From contig CM076854.1 in assembly GCA_039519185.1 (NCBI GenBank), positions 67,767,448 through 67,831,447 on the forward strand: a stretch of DNA of 64,000 nucleotides, written 5' to 3'. Of the stretch, positions 28,923 to 41,288 are shown piece after piece. A model generated the notes under the pieces. It saw only the letters and a program-made list of their open reading frames with translations, was not told the DNA's origin and did not search any database. Both the position numbers and the translations under genes were made by a program. Positions within the stretch are counted from its first letter, which is position 1. Every line of letters starts with the position of its first letter. This DNA is from Astragalus membranaceus (Eukaryota; Streptophyta; Magnoliopsida; Fabales; Fabaceae).

Positions 28923-29600
28923 CTATTATCAATAAGAATGATTCTGGGCTTTCAATAAGAAAATTACTTATACACATATATTCACATATATTATAACACA
29001 CCCCCACGGTCGAAGCAAGAGATTGTCGTACATTGAGATTGTCCCAAAAATACTCAAATAGAACTAAAGGAAGGCCCTTTTCAAAGATATCCACAATCTG
29101 ATAGCGTGACAGGACATGTAGGACTCAATCTTGCCCACGAGTAACCTTTCTGTTTCCGTCAACAAAGTGAATATCCATCTTGATCGATATGTTTAGTGTG
29201 TTGATGTTGAACGGGATCCCCAGATAGAACAATGTAGCTTTCTGAATAGAACAATGAAGATCTAGGAGAAGGTTACGTAACCAACTAGACTAAAACAACA
29301 TTGGCAACCCCTCGGTATTTCGCTTCCGCACTAGATGATGACAAAGTAGCTTGTCGTTTAGCGAACCAAGAGATTAAGTTATCACCAAGAAACACACAAT
29401 AACCAGATATAGATCGTCTGGAATCCAGACACCCACCCCAATCAGTATTTATATAAGAAATGAGAGTGGATGTGGAAGATGGATATAGATGCAATCCATG
29501 ATCAAGAGTACCCTAAATGTTGCGCACAACGCGCTTGAGAGCGTGCATGTGTTTTTCCCTCGGGTCACGCATAAGTATAAACACACCTGTTGCACAACAT
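28923..29600 (-). pseudogene. Ty1/copia remnant: RNase H, polypurine tract and LTR start
   Basis: On the minus strand the frame 29285-29494, extended upstream to about 29600 through stops, reads HALKRVV, LDHGLHLYPSSTSTLISYIN and TDWGGCLDSRRSISGYCVFL, then SWFAKRQATLSSSSAEAKYR. This is the copia RNase H domain with D/DWGGC, SGYCVFLG and SSSSAEAKYR. Further 3', CGTGGGGGTG at 28999-29008 is a polypurine tract and TGTTATAATATATGTG begins an LTR, which is cut after ~75 bp by the Athila LTR fragment. Reverse transcriptase and integrase are missing. Confidence 0.75.
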
Positions 29601-30239
29601 AAGTCATGTCAGCTCCTTTAACACTGTTAACTAACAGTGGTTGACAGAATGACTAAATTGAAAAACGTTTGTATAGGAGACTAAATTGAAATAGTTGAAA
29701 AGCTAAGGACTAAATTGCACATTTTTGTAAAGTCAGTGACTAAATAGGGTATAACCTCTTTTAATATAAGAGGGGATGGAAATATAATTCAAGCTTCTTT
29801 AAGGGAGGGAAGTGTAATTTTCACTCTAAAATAAAAGATAGGGAGTATTTATATTATCTAAAACAAAATTATGCTTGCTTCAAAAAAAAAATTGTGCACG
29901 GAGGTGAATAAAATGGAGAGGATCCCACGAGTTGGGCACTCCACCATTCGAGATTTAGCTGAATTATCGATAATAAAAAAAATCTCGTGGCTTTAAGTAG
30001 AGTGCCCAACAAGTTAGAAACTAGCTAGAGGATCCCACGAGTCAAAAAAAAGAAAAAAGCCTGATGATGTCAAATCCAATTTTCATTCTCCGAATGGGGA
30101 AAACTCTTTAAAGGTTACGCCTTTAATTTGCCAACTGGCAAATAAATTCCTAGAAGAAGTTAAAAGTAATGTTCTAAATTGAATGCAAACTTCACTTAGA
30201 GTTGTGGTCTCAGCAATGTTCCCGTACACCATGACTTAG
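29601..30239. other. Unassigned DNA with a small foldback
   Basis: AT-rich DNA between the copia remnant and the SUVH pseudogene. The only structure is an imperfect inverted repeat at 29931-30010 (arms GTTGGGCACTC / GAGTGCCCAAC with partial matches inward), flanked by direct copies of GAGGATCCCACGAGT at 29918 and 30028. It may be a tiny foldback element. No gene is supported. Confidence 0.5.
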
Positions 30240-31624
30240 CGTCAGCGTCGAGTCGTTCCAGCATTTCGGGATTTCCTCTCAAGTTGTGGTCCTTCCTCTT
30301 CCAAACGCACTTCTGCTACAAAAGCAGAAGGAAGCATTTCAACAAATGCCAACAACAGCAATAATAAGAAATCACAGCTTTGAACTAGAGATTTCCCTCT
30401 TTGTGGTTCACTCAACAACAATGTCGTTGCAGTTTCAGTCAACAAAGACTTGCGTCAACATGCAGAACGCCGTTTTCGTACTGTGAGTAACCGAAACGAC
30501 ACAGCAAAGGTTTCGTCGTCGTCGCTACCATCGTCATCTTCCTCCGCTTTTGATGACGTGGCAAGAAACAGAGTGAGGTCGACTTTGCGTCTTTTCCATG
30601 CTATATGTAGGTGCCTCGACAAGAACGTTGGTAACCAGCCCTAACTTTTTTCTGACCTCTTTTACTTCCTCTATTGGATGGATCATGTAAGATTTTGTTA
30701 ACCATAACACGGAAATTAAGAACAATTATGAATGATAGTTTATTTAGTTAATTAGTTAATAGTTAATAGCATTAGTTAATTCTACACAGTATTTGGTTAG
30801 TTAGTTTCAAAAACATCCACGAAGGTGTCTTCTTTAATCAATTTGATTCTCTAATGTATAGTATTTGATTAGTTAGTTTGTTCCTTTAATTCCAAAAATT
30901 TCAAACAGATGAAACACTCAATGGTATTTTTTTTGAAATTTCCACACATTTAATGACTATACTGACATCAAAATTACTACTTTTTACCTATTGTCTCCAT
31001 TGTCTTAAGTTCTTCCTTTTTTATTTAAGGCTAAAGATGTTGGAAAGTTTGAAGTACGAAAATTCATTTCTTATTATTGCAGGTCTTGGGAACGGAGTTT
31101 CACTTCAAGCTTATCGAGCTCTTCAAGATAGCGACAAATTCGTTAACACGGGTAAACAGATTATAGGAACAGTTCCTGGTGTTGAAGTTGGTGATGAGTT
31201 TCAATATTGGAGAGAGAGGAACATAATTGGTCTTCATCGCCAAGTCCTGCGTGGTATTGATTATGTGAAACACCATAACGGTAAAATACTTGCTACTAGT
31301 GTTGTTTCATCAGGGTCTTATGATGATGAAATGGATAGTACAGATGAGTTAGTGTATATAGGTATGGGAGGGTTAATAGTGATGAGTATTTGTTTGATAT
31401 TGGGAATAATTAGAATGATCATTCTTTCAACTATTGTTCCTGATGCGGAGGCAGGTTCTTCTTCTTTTCCGGTTTCTGAGGATGGTGGTTTTATTATTGA
31501 CGCTGCTCACTATGGTAATGTGGCTAGATTCATCAACCATAGTTGTTCACCTAATCTGTTTGCGCAAAATGTCCTTTATGATCATGATGACAAAAAGATT
31601 CCTCATATCATGCTGTTTGTTTAG
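30240..31624 (+). pseudogene. Broken SUVH5/6-type histone H3K9 methyltransferase gene, copy 1
   Basis: Three coding stretches are visible. Near 30250-30644 a linker is disrupted by stops (VVPAFRDFPL, then RNRVRSTLRLFHAICR). From 31083, after TTGCAG, an SRA/YDG domain reads KFVNTGKQIIGTVPGVEVGD, IIGLHRQVLRGIDYV and GKILATSVVSSGSYDDEMDS. From about 31430 a SET domain reads GGFIIDAAHYGNVARFINHS, CSPNLFAQNVLYDHDDK and HIMLF, then stops. The SET start NSDEYLFDIGNN lies in a different frame near 31372. The pre-SET zinc cluster, the first part of SET, the catalytic Tyr region and post-SET are missing. SRA binds methylated DNA and SET methylates H3K9 in the intact family; this copy cannot do the second. 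The 223-codon open frame is a fusion caused by deletion and frameshift. Confidence 0.85.
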
Positions 31625-31639
31625 ACTGGTCTTAGTGCA

Positions 31640-32620
31640 TGATTCATAATTGTATTTCATCCTATCAACAATCTAAGTCACATATTAAAGTATAAAAAAT
31701 TAGATTAGAGAGGTCTCAGTAAATGGGACCCAGGAAAATGCATGTTTAACATGAGATGACATTGGAGTAGATTGATACTTTGTTTTTAAAAAACAAACAT
31801 AGAATTTAAGCATTGTATTAGGTTATTATTCTTAAAAGGTTAATCAAATTGTCATCCATGGGTTTGTTTATGAAGTACTGTGTTGGATAAATGATTTTTT
31901 CTTTTTTGCAATGCACCATGGTGACAAGATTCAAATGCTGGTTGTAGAGAAATGGGTTACCAGCTACAGCAACATGGTGACAAGATTCAAATGCTGAGTA
32001 ATTCTAATTTTGTCTTTATCTCTTCCATGTTCTTATGCGAGTCAATATGTGTCTGGGGTTTATGTTATTACCTACCTACCCTTTATGCCACAAAAGTTGT
32101 GCAATTCATCCATAAAACACCTTGCGTATATTCTCTGCATGGATAGTGTTTAGCTTGAAGGTTGTATTAAAGAAGGCCTCGTGCCTCATTTGGAAATCAA
32201 TCCATCATTATCGCAAAATTACTCTTCTCTCTATTTACAAGTCTGAATTTTATGTTCATCATTACCTAATCATTTTGCTCTAGAACTCATTCAATTTAAT
32301 GAATTCTCTGTTTGTGAATGTTGGTTCTTTCGCATATTCTCCCTAAGGTCCAAATACCGTCACAATTGGTATTAAAGTATCAACTTGGTGTTAGCTTTTC
32401 CATGACTCCGAACAGAATTTTGAGTGCCCTAGCTAGAAGTCGAAGCTAAGATAGAAATAGGTTTATGCCTCCTATGTAATAAACCATTTACTATTGGGCA
32501 TCAATTAACACACAAAAAAGTAGGATCATTTTGATGACGGAGGAAGAATAAGTAGACGAAGGCATGGGTCTCTATAGCGAGACCCATTTCCTACTCAGGA
32601 TCACGAGGAAGCGACGCTAC
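31640..32620. other. No gene recognised
   Basis: AT-rich intergenic DNA after the SUVH pseudogene. A 21-bp word ATGGTGACAAGATTCAAATG occurs twice (31918 and 31973). No coding or RNA gene is seen. Confidence 0.5.
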
Positions 32621-32628
32621 ACAAAGGT

Positions 32629-33087
32629 GAATGTCAGAATCCAAATCTTGGCTCCCCCATTGAAGCCCCAACCATTGCGCAAGAAGAAGTTCTGCTCCCA
32701 TGCGATTCATCCACATTGCTTATTGATCTGCCAATAACCAGTGAAGACGTGAGGGAACCCATTCCCAATCCCACACCGGAGCTGGTTGACGAACGAGCGA
32801 ACAATGGCGCCCCATTTAGATCGCAACCTTGCTTCAATTTCACCTTCATTTTACCGGACTCAATTCTTGAGAGTGAAGGCGAATATGTAGAGATGATTCG
32901 GTTAGTACCCAATTTTGAAATTACACGTTCTTGTTTCACACCCCATCAGTTGAATGTTGTCAGGTTCTCTGGTTTGCAATTTTGCAACAATTTCCTTCCC
33001 CGCAAGTCATATGCAGTTCATTCGCGCGCGGCATTACAATTTCGTCCCACTTGCAATGATCACCACAATATCATCAACGTCACCTAG
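32629..33087 (+). pseudogene. Unidentified coding-like frame, copy 1
   Basis: A frame open from about 32629 to 33087 encodes a Pro/Glu-rich beginning (LITSEDV-like, ending NPTPELVDERANNGAPFRSQ) followed by FNFTFILPDSILESEGEYVE and VPNFEITRSCF. It reads like real protein with a mixed composition, but I recognise no family and no ATG-initiated gene with splice sites is evident. It is identical in copy 2. It could be a captured gene fragment. Confidence 0.3.
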
Positions 33088-33209
33088 ACTTTTTCCGCCA
33101 CCGAAACCACTTGATTGGGTTGCTATTGTGAGGCCATCACTCAATCCATCCCAATTTTCGTCGGAGTTAATTGAAGGAGTTCACAAAGGAGTTTGTCTAT
33201 CGTTTCAAT

Positions 33210-33552
33210 GATATTGCATGCAAAATTTTGCACGAATTGATAGGTGGTTGTTGCTTGAGACAAGTTAAATGCATTCTAACGCTACGCATGAGTATTAAAA
33301 AAAATATTTATCATTGATATAGCTTTACTGTAAAAAAAATATATAGATAAAAATTTATAAACTATTTTAACACAAAATAATATCCGAAATTATCAACATT
33401 TTAAGCCAATTTATTCCCACATCCACATCCCCACTTAATTGCATTCAGTATCCACAACAAATTCATTTTCTCTGGCTCCAAAGTAAAGGCTTAAATAAAC
33501 TTTATGTACTTGATCCTTTTGAACTTCATTTGATTGATATCATCATTGCTCC
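33210..33552. other. 3' flank of the phosphoglycerate-mutase-family gene
   Basis: AT-rich sequence downstream of the stop codon at 33553 (gene on the minus strand). It probably holds the 3' UTR; no clear polyadenylation signal can be chosen among several AT-rich words. Nothing else is seen. Confidence 0.4.
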
Positions 33553-36500
33553 TCAAGAAATATTGATAACACCAGTTTCACCAGTCTGCTTAAGTGTATC
33601 AAACTCTCCACAAGTAAATGAGTGACCCCTTTCATAAATAGGACGTCTAAGTTCTACATATCCACAATATTGCACTTTTTTAAACACTTCCTTTTTGATT
33701 GAAGTACGAGCCACCTGAACTCCTTCCCCTGCAAAATTTCAATTCAAATAGGTAAAACTCCCTTGAAATATTTATCTAATAAACAGAATCACAACTAAAA
33801 AAGTAAATTTAATTAGTATGCACCGACAGTGTAAAGATTTTTACATTGTTAATCGATTAGAAGTTGACACAAATATGATTAACTTGTATCCTAATCATTT
33901 TAAAAGCCCACATACGATAGTTTTTTATTGGTTGAAAGTGTAAAAAACGTTTACATTAACTATGCATATCAGTTTTTTTTGACAAATGATTCATCTTAGT
34001 AAAACTCCTAAATAAAGTTCCTATTTACATTTATGAAAATTGATTTATTTTAGATGAATATCGATGTAAAGATATTTAACTCTTTATGTGATAGTAGACC
34101 TATGGTGACAAGGGTGTATAATAGGAAGAATAGGGATAAATAAGGGCAATATTGTATTATCAAGTAGAAAATGTGTATAAATACTGCAATAATCTGTAAG
34201 TTAGAGGCAGTTAGAGAGTAAACAGAAAAACAGAAGTGAAGCTTCTCTATGAGAGCTCAAGAATAGTTTGTTGGAACTCAAAACCAAAGTATTGTACTAT
34301 ATCTCTATTCTGAATCACTAGAACTTCACCCCTTTGTATCAGTTGATCTTTCAACTGGTATCAAAGCGCGTCGATTCTGGAATTTTTTTTCATGGTGCGC
34401 AAGAAGATTACTGCAAACCCGATGGATTCACGTTTCGAAGAGGTGGAAAGAAGGATGCAAGAAATCGAGGCATGCAATCAAATTCGCTTCAAAGAACACG
34501 CAGCTCGCATTGAGCAACTCATTGCGACGACGTTATAGAAGCAAGCGACAACAGCGACGGGATCGAGCAACCCGAACCCGAAGGAGAAAACCGGTAGCAG
34601 CGGTGGTTACGACGAAGGGGAGCGACGGTTAAGCAAAATTGATTTACCCACTTTTAACGGCGAAAACGCACCCGGTTGGCTGACCAAGATTGAACGATTC
34701 TTCAAGGTGCAACGAATTGAGGAGGACGAGAAGTTGGATGCGGCGATGATGGCGGTAGAGGGGGAAGCTCTATCAGCCGTGGGACACTCTGAAGGAAGCG
34801 ATACTTCGTCGTTTCCAACCAACGGTGATAACTAACGCCTTCGAGATCTTGATGAACATGAAACAAAAAGGCACCGTTAGGGAATATCGCAAGAGCTTCG
34901 AAACCATTTCCAGTCACGTAAAAGTTCAAGATCAAGACCTATTATTGGGGTTGTTCTCCAATGGATTGAGGGAGCATATTCGAGCAGAGGTAAGGTTGCA
35001 ACGACCTAAAGATCTGGCTGAGATGATGGATGTAGCGTTACTTGCAGAAGAAAATATTGGAGCAACAGGACGATACGGTGGCCAGAATAAACAAACCTCC
35101 ATGGGGCGTGGCAGTGGAGGATTCAAGAATTGGCACACTGAGAACCAAAATAAACCTAACACTGAAGCTGTTAGCAACACTAAGGGGTCTGAAGTGGGAA
35201 AAGTTGGTCAAGGAAATGGTACTAAGTGAGTTGGAGGAAAGGAGATAGAAGAGAGGCACAAGAAAGGGCTCTGTTTCACCTGTGAAGAGAAGTTTGTCCC
35301 TAGTCACATATGCAAGAATAAGGTGTTGAAAATTTTGTATATAGAAGAAGCCACTGAGGAGATGGACAGTGATCAAAAGGAAGATGATGAAGAGGAAATT
35401 GTATGGGAGGCTACAATGAAAAGTCTCCAATTGTGTAGCATGGCAGGGCTAACGTCAAAAAGTTCCTTCATGTTAAAGGGAACTCTAGGCAAACTGGAAG
35501 TGATTGTTTTGGTGGATTGTGGGGCTACGCACAACTTTGTTTCCATGAAGTTTGTTGTTGCTAACAACTTGAAGGTGGAAGATACACAACTTTGCTGGGT
35601 TAAGGTGGGAAATGGCCAAAAGGTGTTAACTAGGGGGGTTTGCTGAAGAGTGGAATTACTGCTACAGGGTATGTTGGTCCAAGCTGATTGTTATGTGTTC
35701 CCTCTAGATAGTGAAGACTTTGTGTTGGGAATTGAATGGTTGGAGAAATTGGGGAACACCAAAGCTAACTTCAAGGACCTTGAGGTGAGGATGGGGAAGA
35801 AAACCATTTGCTTAAAGGGTGATCCTTCTCACTCCAAAAGAGAAGCAACAACCAAAGAGATCATGGTAGAGCTACAACAGCCAGAGGAAGCTTATATGGT
35901 GGAATGCAGAGACTTGCAAGGCTCAGAAACACCTCATCAGCCCTTACCTGAGGTAATTCAGCATGTCCTCGCTGAATTTGATACTATTTTTAAGGAAAAT
36001 AGTAGACTACCACCTGTTAGAATAACTGATCATGCTATTGTCTTAAAGGAGGGAACCTCCATACCTAACCTAAGACCTTATAGATACCCCTACTTCCAAA
36101 AAAATGAGATAGAACGTTTGGTGAGTGATATGCTCAGAACAGGGATTATAAGGCCAAGTACTAGTCCATATTCTAGTCCTCTAATCCTTGTTAGGAAAAA
36201 AGATGGCAGCTGGAGGTTTTGTGTGGATTATAGAGCTTTGAACAAACTAACATTTCCCAATAAATTCCTATTCCATTGATAGATGGGCTACTTGATGAAT
36301 TGACTGGTGCTAAGCTGTTTACCAAGCTGGACTTGAAATCTGGCTACCACCAGATAAGAATGAAAAATGAGGACATACCCAAGACTGCTTTCAGGCCACA
36401 TGAGGGTCACTATGAATATCTAGTGATGCCTTTTGGGTTAACAAATGCCCCATCCACATTTCAAGCATTGATGAATGAGGTACTCAAGCCTTTTCTGAGG

Positions 36501-39500
36501 AAGTTTGCTTTGGTATTTTTTGATGACATATTAATATATAGCAAGAACATTGATGATCATGCTGAACATTTGAGGCAAATTTTTCTGGTTCTCAGCAACA
36601 ACAGTTTGATAGTAATTAAGAAGTGTGATTTTGCTGTGGCTTGTGTTGAGTACCTAGGTCATGTGGTTTCTGCACAGGGTGTTTCTGCAGACCCTAAGAA
36701 AATCATTGCAATGACTGGTTGGCCAACACCGAGGGATCTCAAGGGCTTGAGGGGATTCCTAGTATTAACTGGGTACTACAAGAGGTTTGTGAAGGGATAT
36801 GGCATAGTGGCAAGGCCTCTCACTGAGTTACTAAAGAATGAGAAGTTTGCTTGGAATGAAGCAGCACAGACTGCTTTTAAACAGTTAAAACGGATTATGT
36901 CCGCCTTACCAGTGCTTGACATGCCTGATTTTTCAAAAGAATTTGTGATAGAAATAGATGTCTCTAGTAAAGGGGTAAGAGCAGTACTTATGCAAGAAGG
37001 AAAACCTATTGCTTACTTCAGTTAGAAATTATCCACTAGAGCTCAGTAGAAATCAGCATATGAAAGAGAGCTTATGCCTATGGTATTGGCAATTCAAAAA
37101 TGGAGACATTACTTACTTGGCCAACACTTTGTAGTGAGAACAGATCAACAAATCCTGCAGTATTTGACTAAACAAAATTTGTTGGGTGGAGAACAGATTA
37201 AGTGGACCTCTAAGTTGCTTGGGTTTGATTTTGAGGTACAATATAAACCTGGAAATGCTAACAAAGTAGCTGATGCTCTATCAAGACAAATGATCTTTGC
37301 TGCAATTTCTAGTGTTACATTGCCAGAATGGTCTGATTGGGAGGAGAAGATCAGGAATTGTACTAAGTTGCAAGCACTTCTGTAGCAAGTAGCCCTTAAA
37401 CCAGCAGAGCATCAACAGTTCTCTATAAAATAGGGGTTCCTCTACAAGGGCAATAGTCTGGTTTTGCCCAGGAATTTTTGTAGGATTCCAACAGTCCTAT
37501 CTGAGTTCCACACTTCTTTACAAGGTGGCCACACTCTGGATTTTTCAGGACATATAAGAGGATAGTTAATGTCTTCTATTGGACAGGTATGAAACAGGAT
37601 ATTAAAGACTACATAATGAAGTGCCAACAATGTCAATAGAGCAAGGTGGAGACCTTGGCCCCTACTGGATTACTACAGCCTCTTCCTATATCAATGGACT
37701 TTATTGGTGGACTGCCTAGAGTGGGGAAAACATGACACTATATTGGTGGTGGTTGATAGACTCACCAAGAGTGCCCATTTTCTATTGTTGGGACATCCTT
37801 ATACAGTACAGCATTCCACCCTCAATCAGATGGCCAGACAGAGGTCACTAACCGGTGCTTGGAGGTATATCTGAGGTGTTTTGTAGGTGACAATCCTCGC
37901 TCTTGGCCCAAATGGCTATGCTGGGCAGAACAATGGTTCAACACCAACTTCAATGTCTCCATAGGGATGACACCTTACAAAGCACTATATGGGAGAGAGC
38001 TTAGCCCTATTATTAAAGGACCTTCCATTCCCTCCAATGTGGAGGAGGTGAATCAACTCTACGAGGATAGGGACACACTCTTGGGGCAACTACATCAGAA
38101 TCTCTGCCAGGCACAACAGAGAATGAAGAAGCGGGCAGATAAGCATAGGATAGACATGACTCTAGCAGTAGGTGATTGGGTCTACCTCAAGGCCACCCCT
38201 TACAGGTGGAAGTCTCTTGCCACTAGAAGGAATGAGAAGTTGAGCCCTAGATTTTATGGTCCATAGAGAGTTATTGAATAGATAGGCATCGTGGCCTACA
38301 AGCTGGAGCTACCTGCAGAGTGCAAAGTCCACCCTGTCTTTCATGTCAGCAATTGAAGAAATCTGTCACAGGAAGCTACACACCTCAGTCAATTCCCACA
38401 GCTTTCCCTAAAGATGGCACACTACAACCAAAACTTGAAGATCTTGTGGAGCTACGCTACAATCTAATGGCCTGGCTGAAGTGCTCGTGAAGTGGAAGGA
38501 CCTACCCTCCTGTGAGAACTCCTGGGAGCTGGTGGACAAGTTGCAGCAAGTTTTTCCTAGTATTCCCCTTGAGGACAAGGTGAAAGTCCTAGGGGGGTAT
38601 TGATAGCAGACCTATGGTGACAAGGGTGTATAATAGGAAGAATAGGGATAAATAAGGGCAATATTGTAATATCAAGTAGAAAATATGTGTATAAATACTG
38701 TAATAATCTCTCAGTTAGAGGCAGTTAGAGAGTAAACAGAAAAACAGAATTGAAGCTTCTCTATGAGAGCTCAAGAATAGTTTGTTGGAACTCAAAACCA
38801 GAGTATTGTACTGTATCTCTATTCTGAATCAATAGAATTTCACCCCTTTGTATCGGTTGATCTGTCATTATGTTACTAAAAACAAAGAGACTACCCTAAA
38901 ACTCATGAAAATCATGATTTGTAAATGATTATCAATGTAAAAGAACTTTACACTAAAAGTGCAAAAGAATTAAATTGTTAATTTACCATGTGTAACAAAC
39001 AGCAAGTTCTGAGTGGGATATTTATCTGCAAGGTCCTTAATTGTCTGTTGATATCTAGCCCTTGCTTGCAACTTTGGCTCTTCCCACTTAGGTAACTGAG
39101 GTTTATATATAAGTTTTACTCAGCCCCAATAATGTTTTTATACATATTTATATGTGAGAAAGGCCATTCATAATAATAAAGTTACCTCTTTGTAGACCAT
39201 TTCTACATTATTATCCACTGTCCCAACTGGGAGCATGGCTTCACGCTCTGCTATATCAAAACTAAAAATTCCATCTTTAGGAGCAACGTTGAGACGGATA
39301 GCTACACTGTTCATCATTTCACATAATCCATACTCAATAGAAACCTGTAGTTGTGGAAATTAGGGAGAGAGAATTTTAGCAAAATAGCTATTACACGACT
39401 GAGTCATATATACACATGTTATTATTAGTATTTTGCAAAGTGACTGTAACTCAACAAGTGACCATAACTCAAGTGGCACTAGTCTTTGTATACATCTTAC

Positions 39501-41267
39501 CAAATGTCACCAAGTAACTATTATTGTGTGAAAATCTTTATTTCAATAAGATAAGGCCTTATCTTGTTTTACAATAAGATAAGACCTATCTGAAAATCTT
39601 TGTATACATCTTACCAATTGTTTTTTAGACCATTGTTTTTTTTTGACATCAATGCCTACTCATGCTGATGAGTCTATTAACATTTATTCGTTGCCCATGG
39701 TATATACCTTTTTTTTATCACCAAAAATAATTTGTACTGTTTAAACTTTTAATTTTGTATTACTATTATTATGGCTATAATTTGACATGGGCTAAGATGC
39801 TCTTGTCAGGAATGAATATGGTCCTTGGATGGGAGGATTTGCTTCTAAGCACGGGATAGGTGACGCTTTTATATCAGAGTTGTTTGCTATATTTTATGGT
39901 TTGACCCTTCTGCTCCAGTTGGGTATCTCTACTGCTACTTGTGAGTCAGACTGCAGTGATGCTATTGAGCTCATCATTGATCGGGATCTTCATATGACTC
40001 ATGCATATGCCTCCCTTTTGTTGAAGATTACGTCCCTTATGGATACGCTTTCAACTTTGGAGATTCATCATGTTCTCCGTGAAGCCAACTCTTGTGCGGA
40101 CTTTTGAGGGGTATTAGCTTTTGGAGCTCTCGGTCGAGAGTCTGCTCGCAGTTGATGTTAGGGTGTCCTAGTCTTACCTTTTTCTTCTTCCTTTTTTCTA
40201 TGCTTTGTACCAAAAAAAAAACTCACCATAAAAATGGGTCAATTATCAAACAATTATTACCTTGACTTTTCACCTCCCAAAATAAAGGATCCTATTTTAT
40301 TTCATGATTTTTTTTTCTTCCTTTTAGCTGGTCAATTATCAAACAGTTATTTCCTTGACTTTTGGCCCCTCAAAGTAAGTGATCCCCATACCTCAACCGG
40401 TTTAAGCTTGAAAACAACTCCCTCCGGCTCGTATTATATATCGTTTTGGGTAATTTCACACATATTAAGAAAAGTAGTTAATTTTGTATGAGAAAAAGAA
40501 TTTGTGAGTTAGTTTACCAACTTAACTTTATTAATGAGGACATTGGGAAGATAAATTAGTAAAGTTATGGAAGAGATATTATTAAATAACAAATAGTATA
40601 GTATGAAAGAAATATTAATATTTTATTGAGATTCTAAAAAGTCATATATTATAAAACAAATTTTTTTAGCTAAAAAGTCATATAATATAGGAGGGAGGGA
40701 GTAGTTCTTAAGTTGATTATTATTGCTTTGAGCTACTGTATACATTGGAAAAAAGGAACTAATAGTGACAACCATTTTCAACAAAACATCATGGTTTTTT
40801 GATTGAAAGTTAACCAGATCGAGACAGAGGTAATCAAACAAAATCATCTACCAAAAACAAAATCTGACCTTGACTTTTGACGGGTCAATGGAAACATCAT
40901 CACCATCAATAGATAAGAGGCCAGCAACGAGTTCAGCAGCAGTTTGGATACAACGAAGAAAAGGAGACACAAAGATTCGATGAATCGGGAAACCAAGATT
41001 TTTCTGAATCGTTCGTCCCGTTTCGAATGCCTGAATCAGACCGGGTGGAGCCAACGGCGGATCCCAAGGCCGAGCTGCCGTAGAAGACCACAAGGGATCA
41101 TAGTTATCCATGCGTTCACCGTGTCTCATAACGAGGACATTCTGGTACAAAAGAGGTTGTTGGTTTTGCTGTACAACTTGGTTTTGTGTTATGCCCATTT
41201 TCACTGTACAAACAGATATGCAGTAATACATAGCAGTGAGTTGCTGTGAGAGGTTGTTATAGGCCAT
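33553..41267 (-). CDS. Phosphoglycerate-mutase-family (histidine phosphatase) protein, four exons, copy 1
   Basis: Exons on the minus strand: 41267-40869, 39344-39186, 39095-38987, 33728-33553. All introns are GT-AG and all phases fit, giving an uninterrupted 280-residue protein. The histidine-phosphatase signature is VLVMRHGERMD (His49). The second region, FVSPFLRCIQTAAE, carries Arg105, followed by VSIEYGLCEM (Glu137) and LLFVTHGEG (His222). These are the four active-site elements of the superfamily. The length fits the plant group annotated as phosphoglycerate mutase family proteins; true mutase activity is not implied and the substrate is unknown. Met24 could be the real start, because the first 23 residues are not obviously conserved. 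Intron 3 (5.3 kb) contains a defective chromovirus and a MITE; intron 1 contains a LINE fragment on the opposite strand. A (CA)n tract sits just before the first ATG. Confidence 0.85.
33815..33968. mobile_element. Small MITE in intron 3, copy 1
   Basis: About 150 bp with imperfect inverted ends: ATGCACCGACAGTGTAAAG at the left and, reversed, ATGCATAGTTAATGTAAACG at the right, followed by similar TTTTTACA words. Similar short elements are frequent in legume introns (recalled). Copies 1 and 2 of the duplication start to differ here. Confidence 0.4.
34089..38867 (+). mobile_element. Defective Ty3/gypsy chromovirus in intron 3, copy 1
   Basis: The 5' LTR is 34089-34353 and the 3' LTR 38601-38867 (both ~266 bp, TGATAG...TCA). 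The insertion is flanked by a perfect TTATG duplication (34084-34088, 38868-38872). A TGGTATCAAAGC site after the 5' LTR fits initiator tRNA-Met, and AGGGGGGTAT precedes the 3' LTR as polypurine tract. Internal order is gag, CCHC, protease, RT, RNase H, integrase, chromodomain, so this is a chromovirus. It is oriented opposite to the host gene and lies wholly in an intron. Confidence 0.95.
34392..38600 (+). pseudogene. Broken gag-pol of the intronic chromovirus, copy 1
   Basis: Gag starts ATG at 34392 (MVRKKITANPMDSRFEEVER) but has a stop near 34537 and a deletion near 34775. A zinc knuckle (CFTCEEKFVPSHIC) follows at about 35269. The protease motif is DCGATHNF at about 35515, with Cys where Ser or Thr is usual. 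RT runs about 35980-36700 and includes MPFGLTNAPSTFQ and VFFDDILIYSK; a one-base loss near 36270 breaks it. RNase H lies at about 36930-37290 (DVSSKGV, KVADALSRQ). The integrase has lost the stretch with its second Asp and Glu between about 37805 and 37815. The chromodomain at about 38480 reads VKWKDLPSCENSWE. Several stops are shared with copy 2 and so predate the duplication. Not coding-competent. Confidence 0.9.
39783..40220 (+). pseudogene. LINE-type RNase H fragment in intron 1, copy 1
   Basis: The plus-strand frame encodes GGFASKHGIGDAFISELFAI, CESDCSDAIELIID and IHHVLREANSCADF, the C-terminal half of the RVT_3-type RNase H seen in plant LINEs. It ends with a poly(A) run at about 40210-40219, consistent with a 5'-truncated LINE insertion. 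It is antisense to the host gene. In copy 2 the last ~140 bp including the poly(A) are deleted. Confidence 0.7.
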
Positions 41268-41270
41268 ATG

Positions 41271-41288
41271 GTGTGTGTGTGTGTGTGT
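41271..41288. repeat. (GT)9 microsatellite next to the start codon
   Basis: Nine GT units on the plus strand ((CA)9 in the sense of the gene) start three bases upstream of the ATG at 41267, so they form the end of the 5' UTR. The copy in the second unit (60032-60049) has the same length. Confidence 0.9.
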
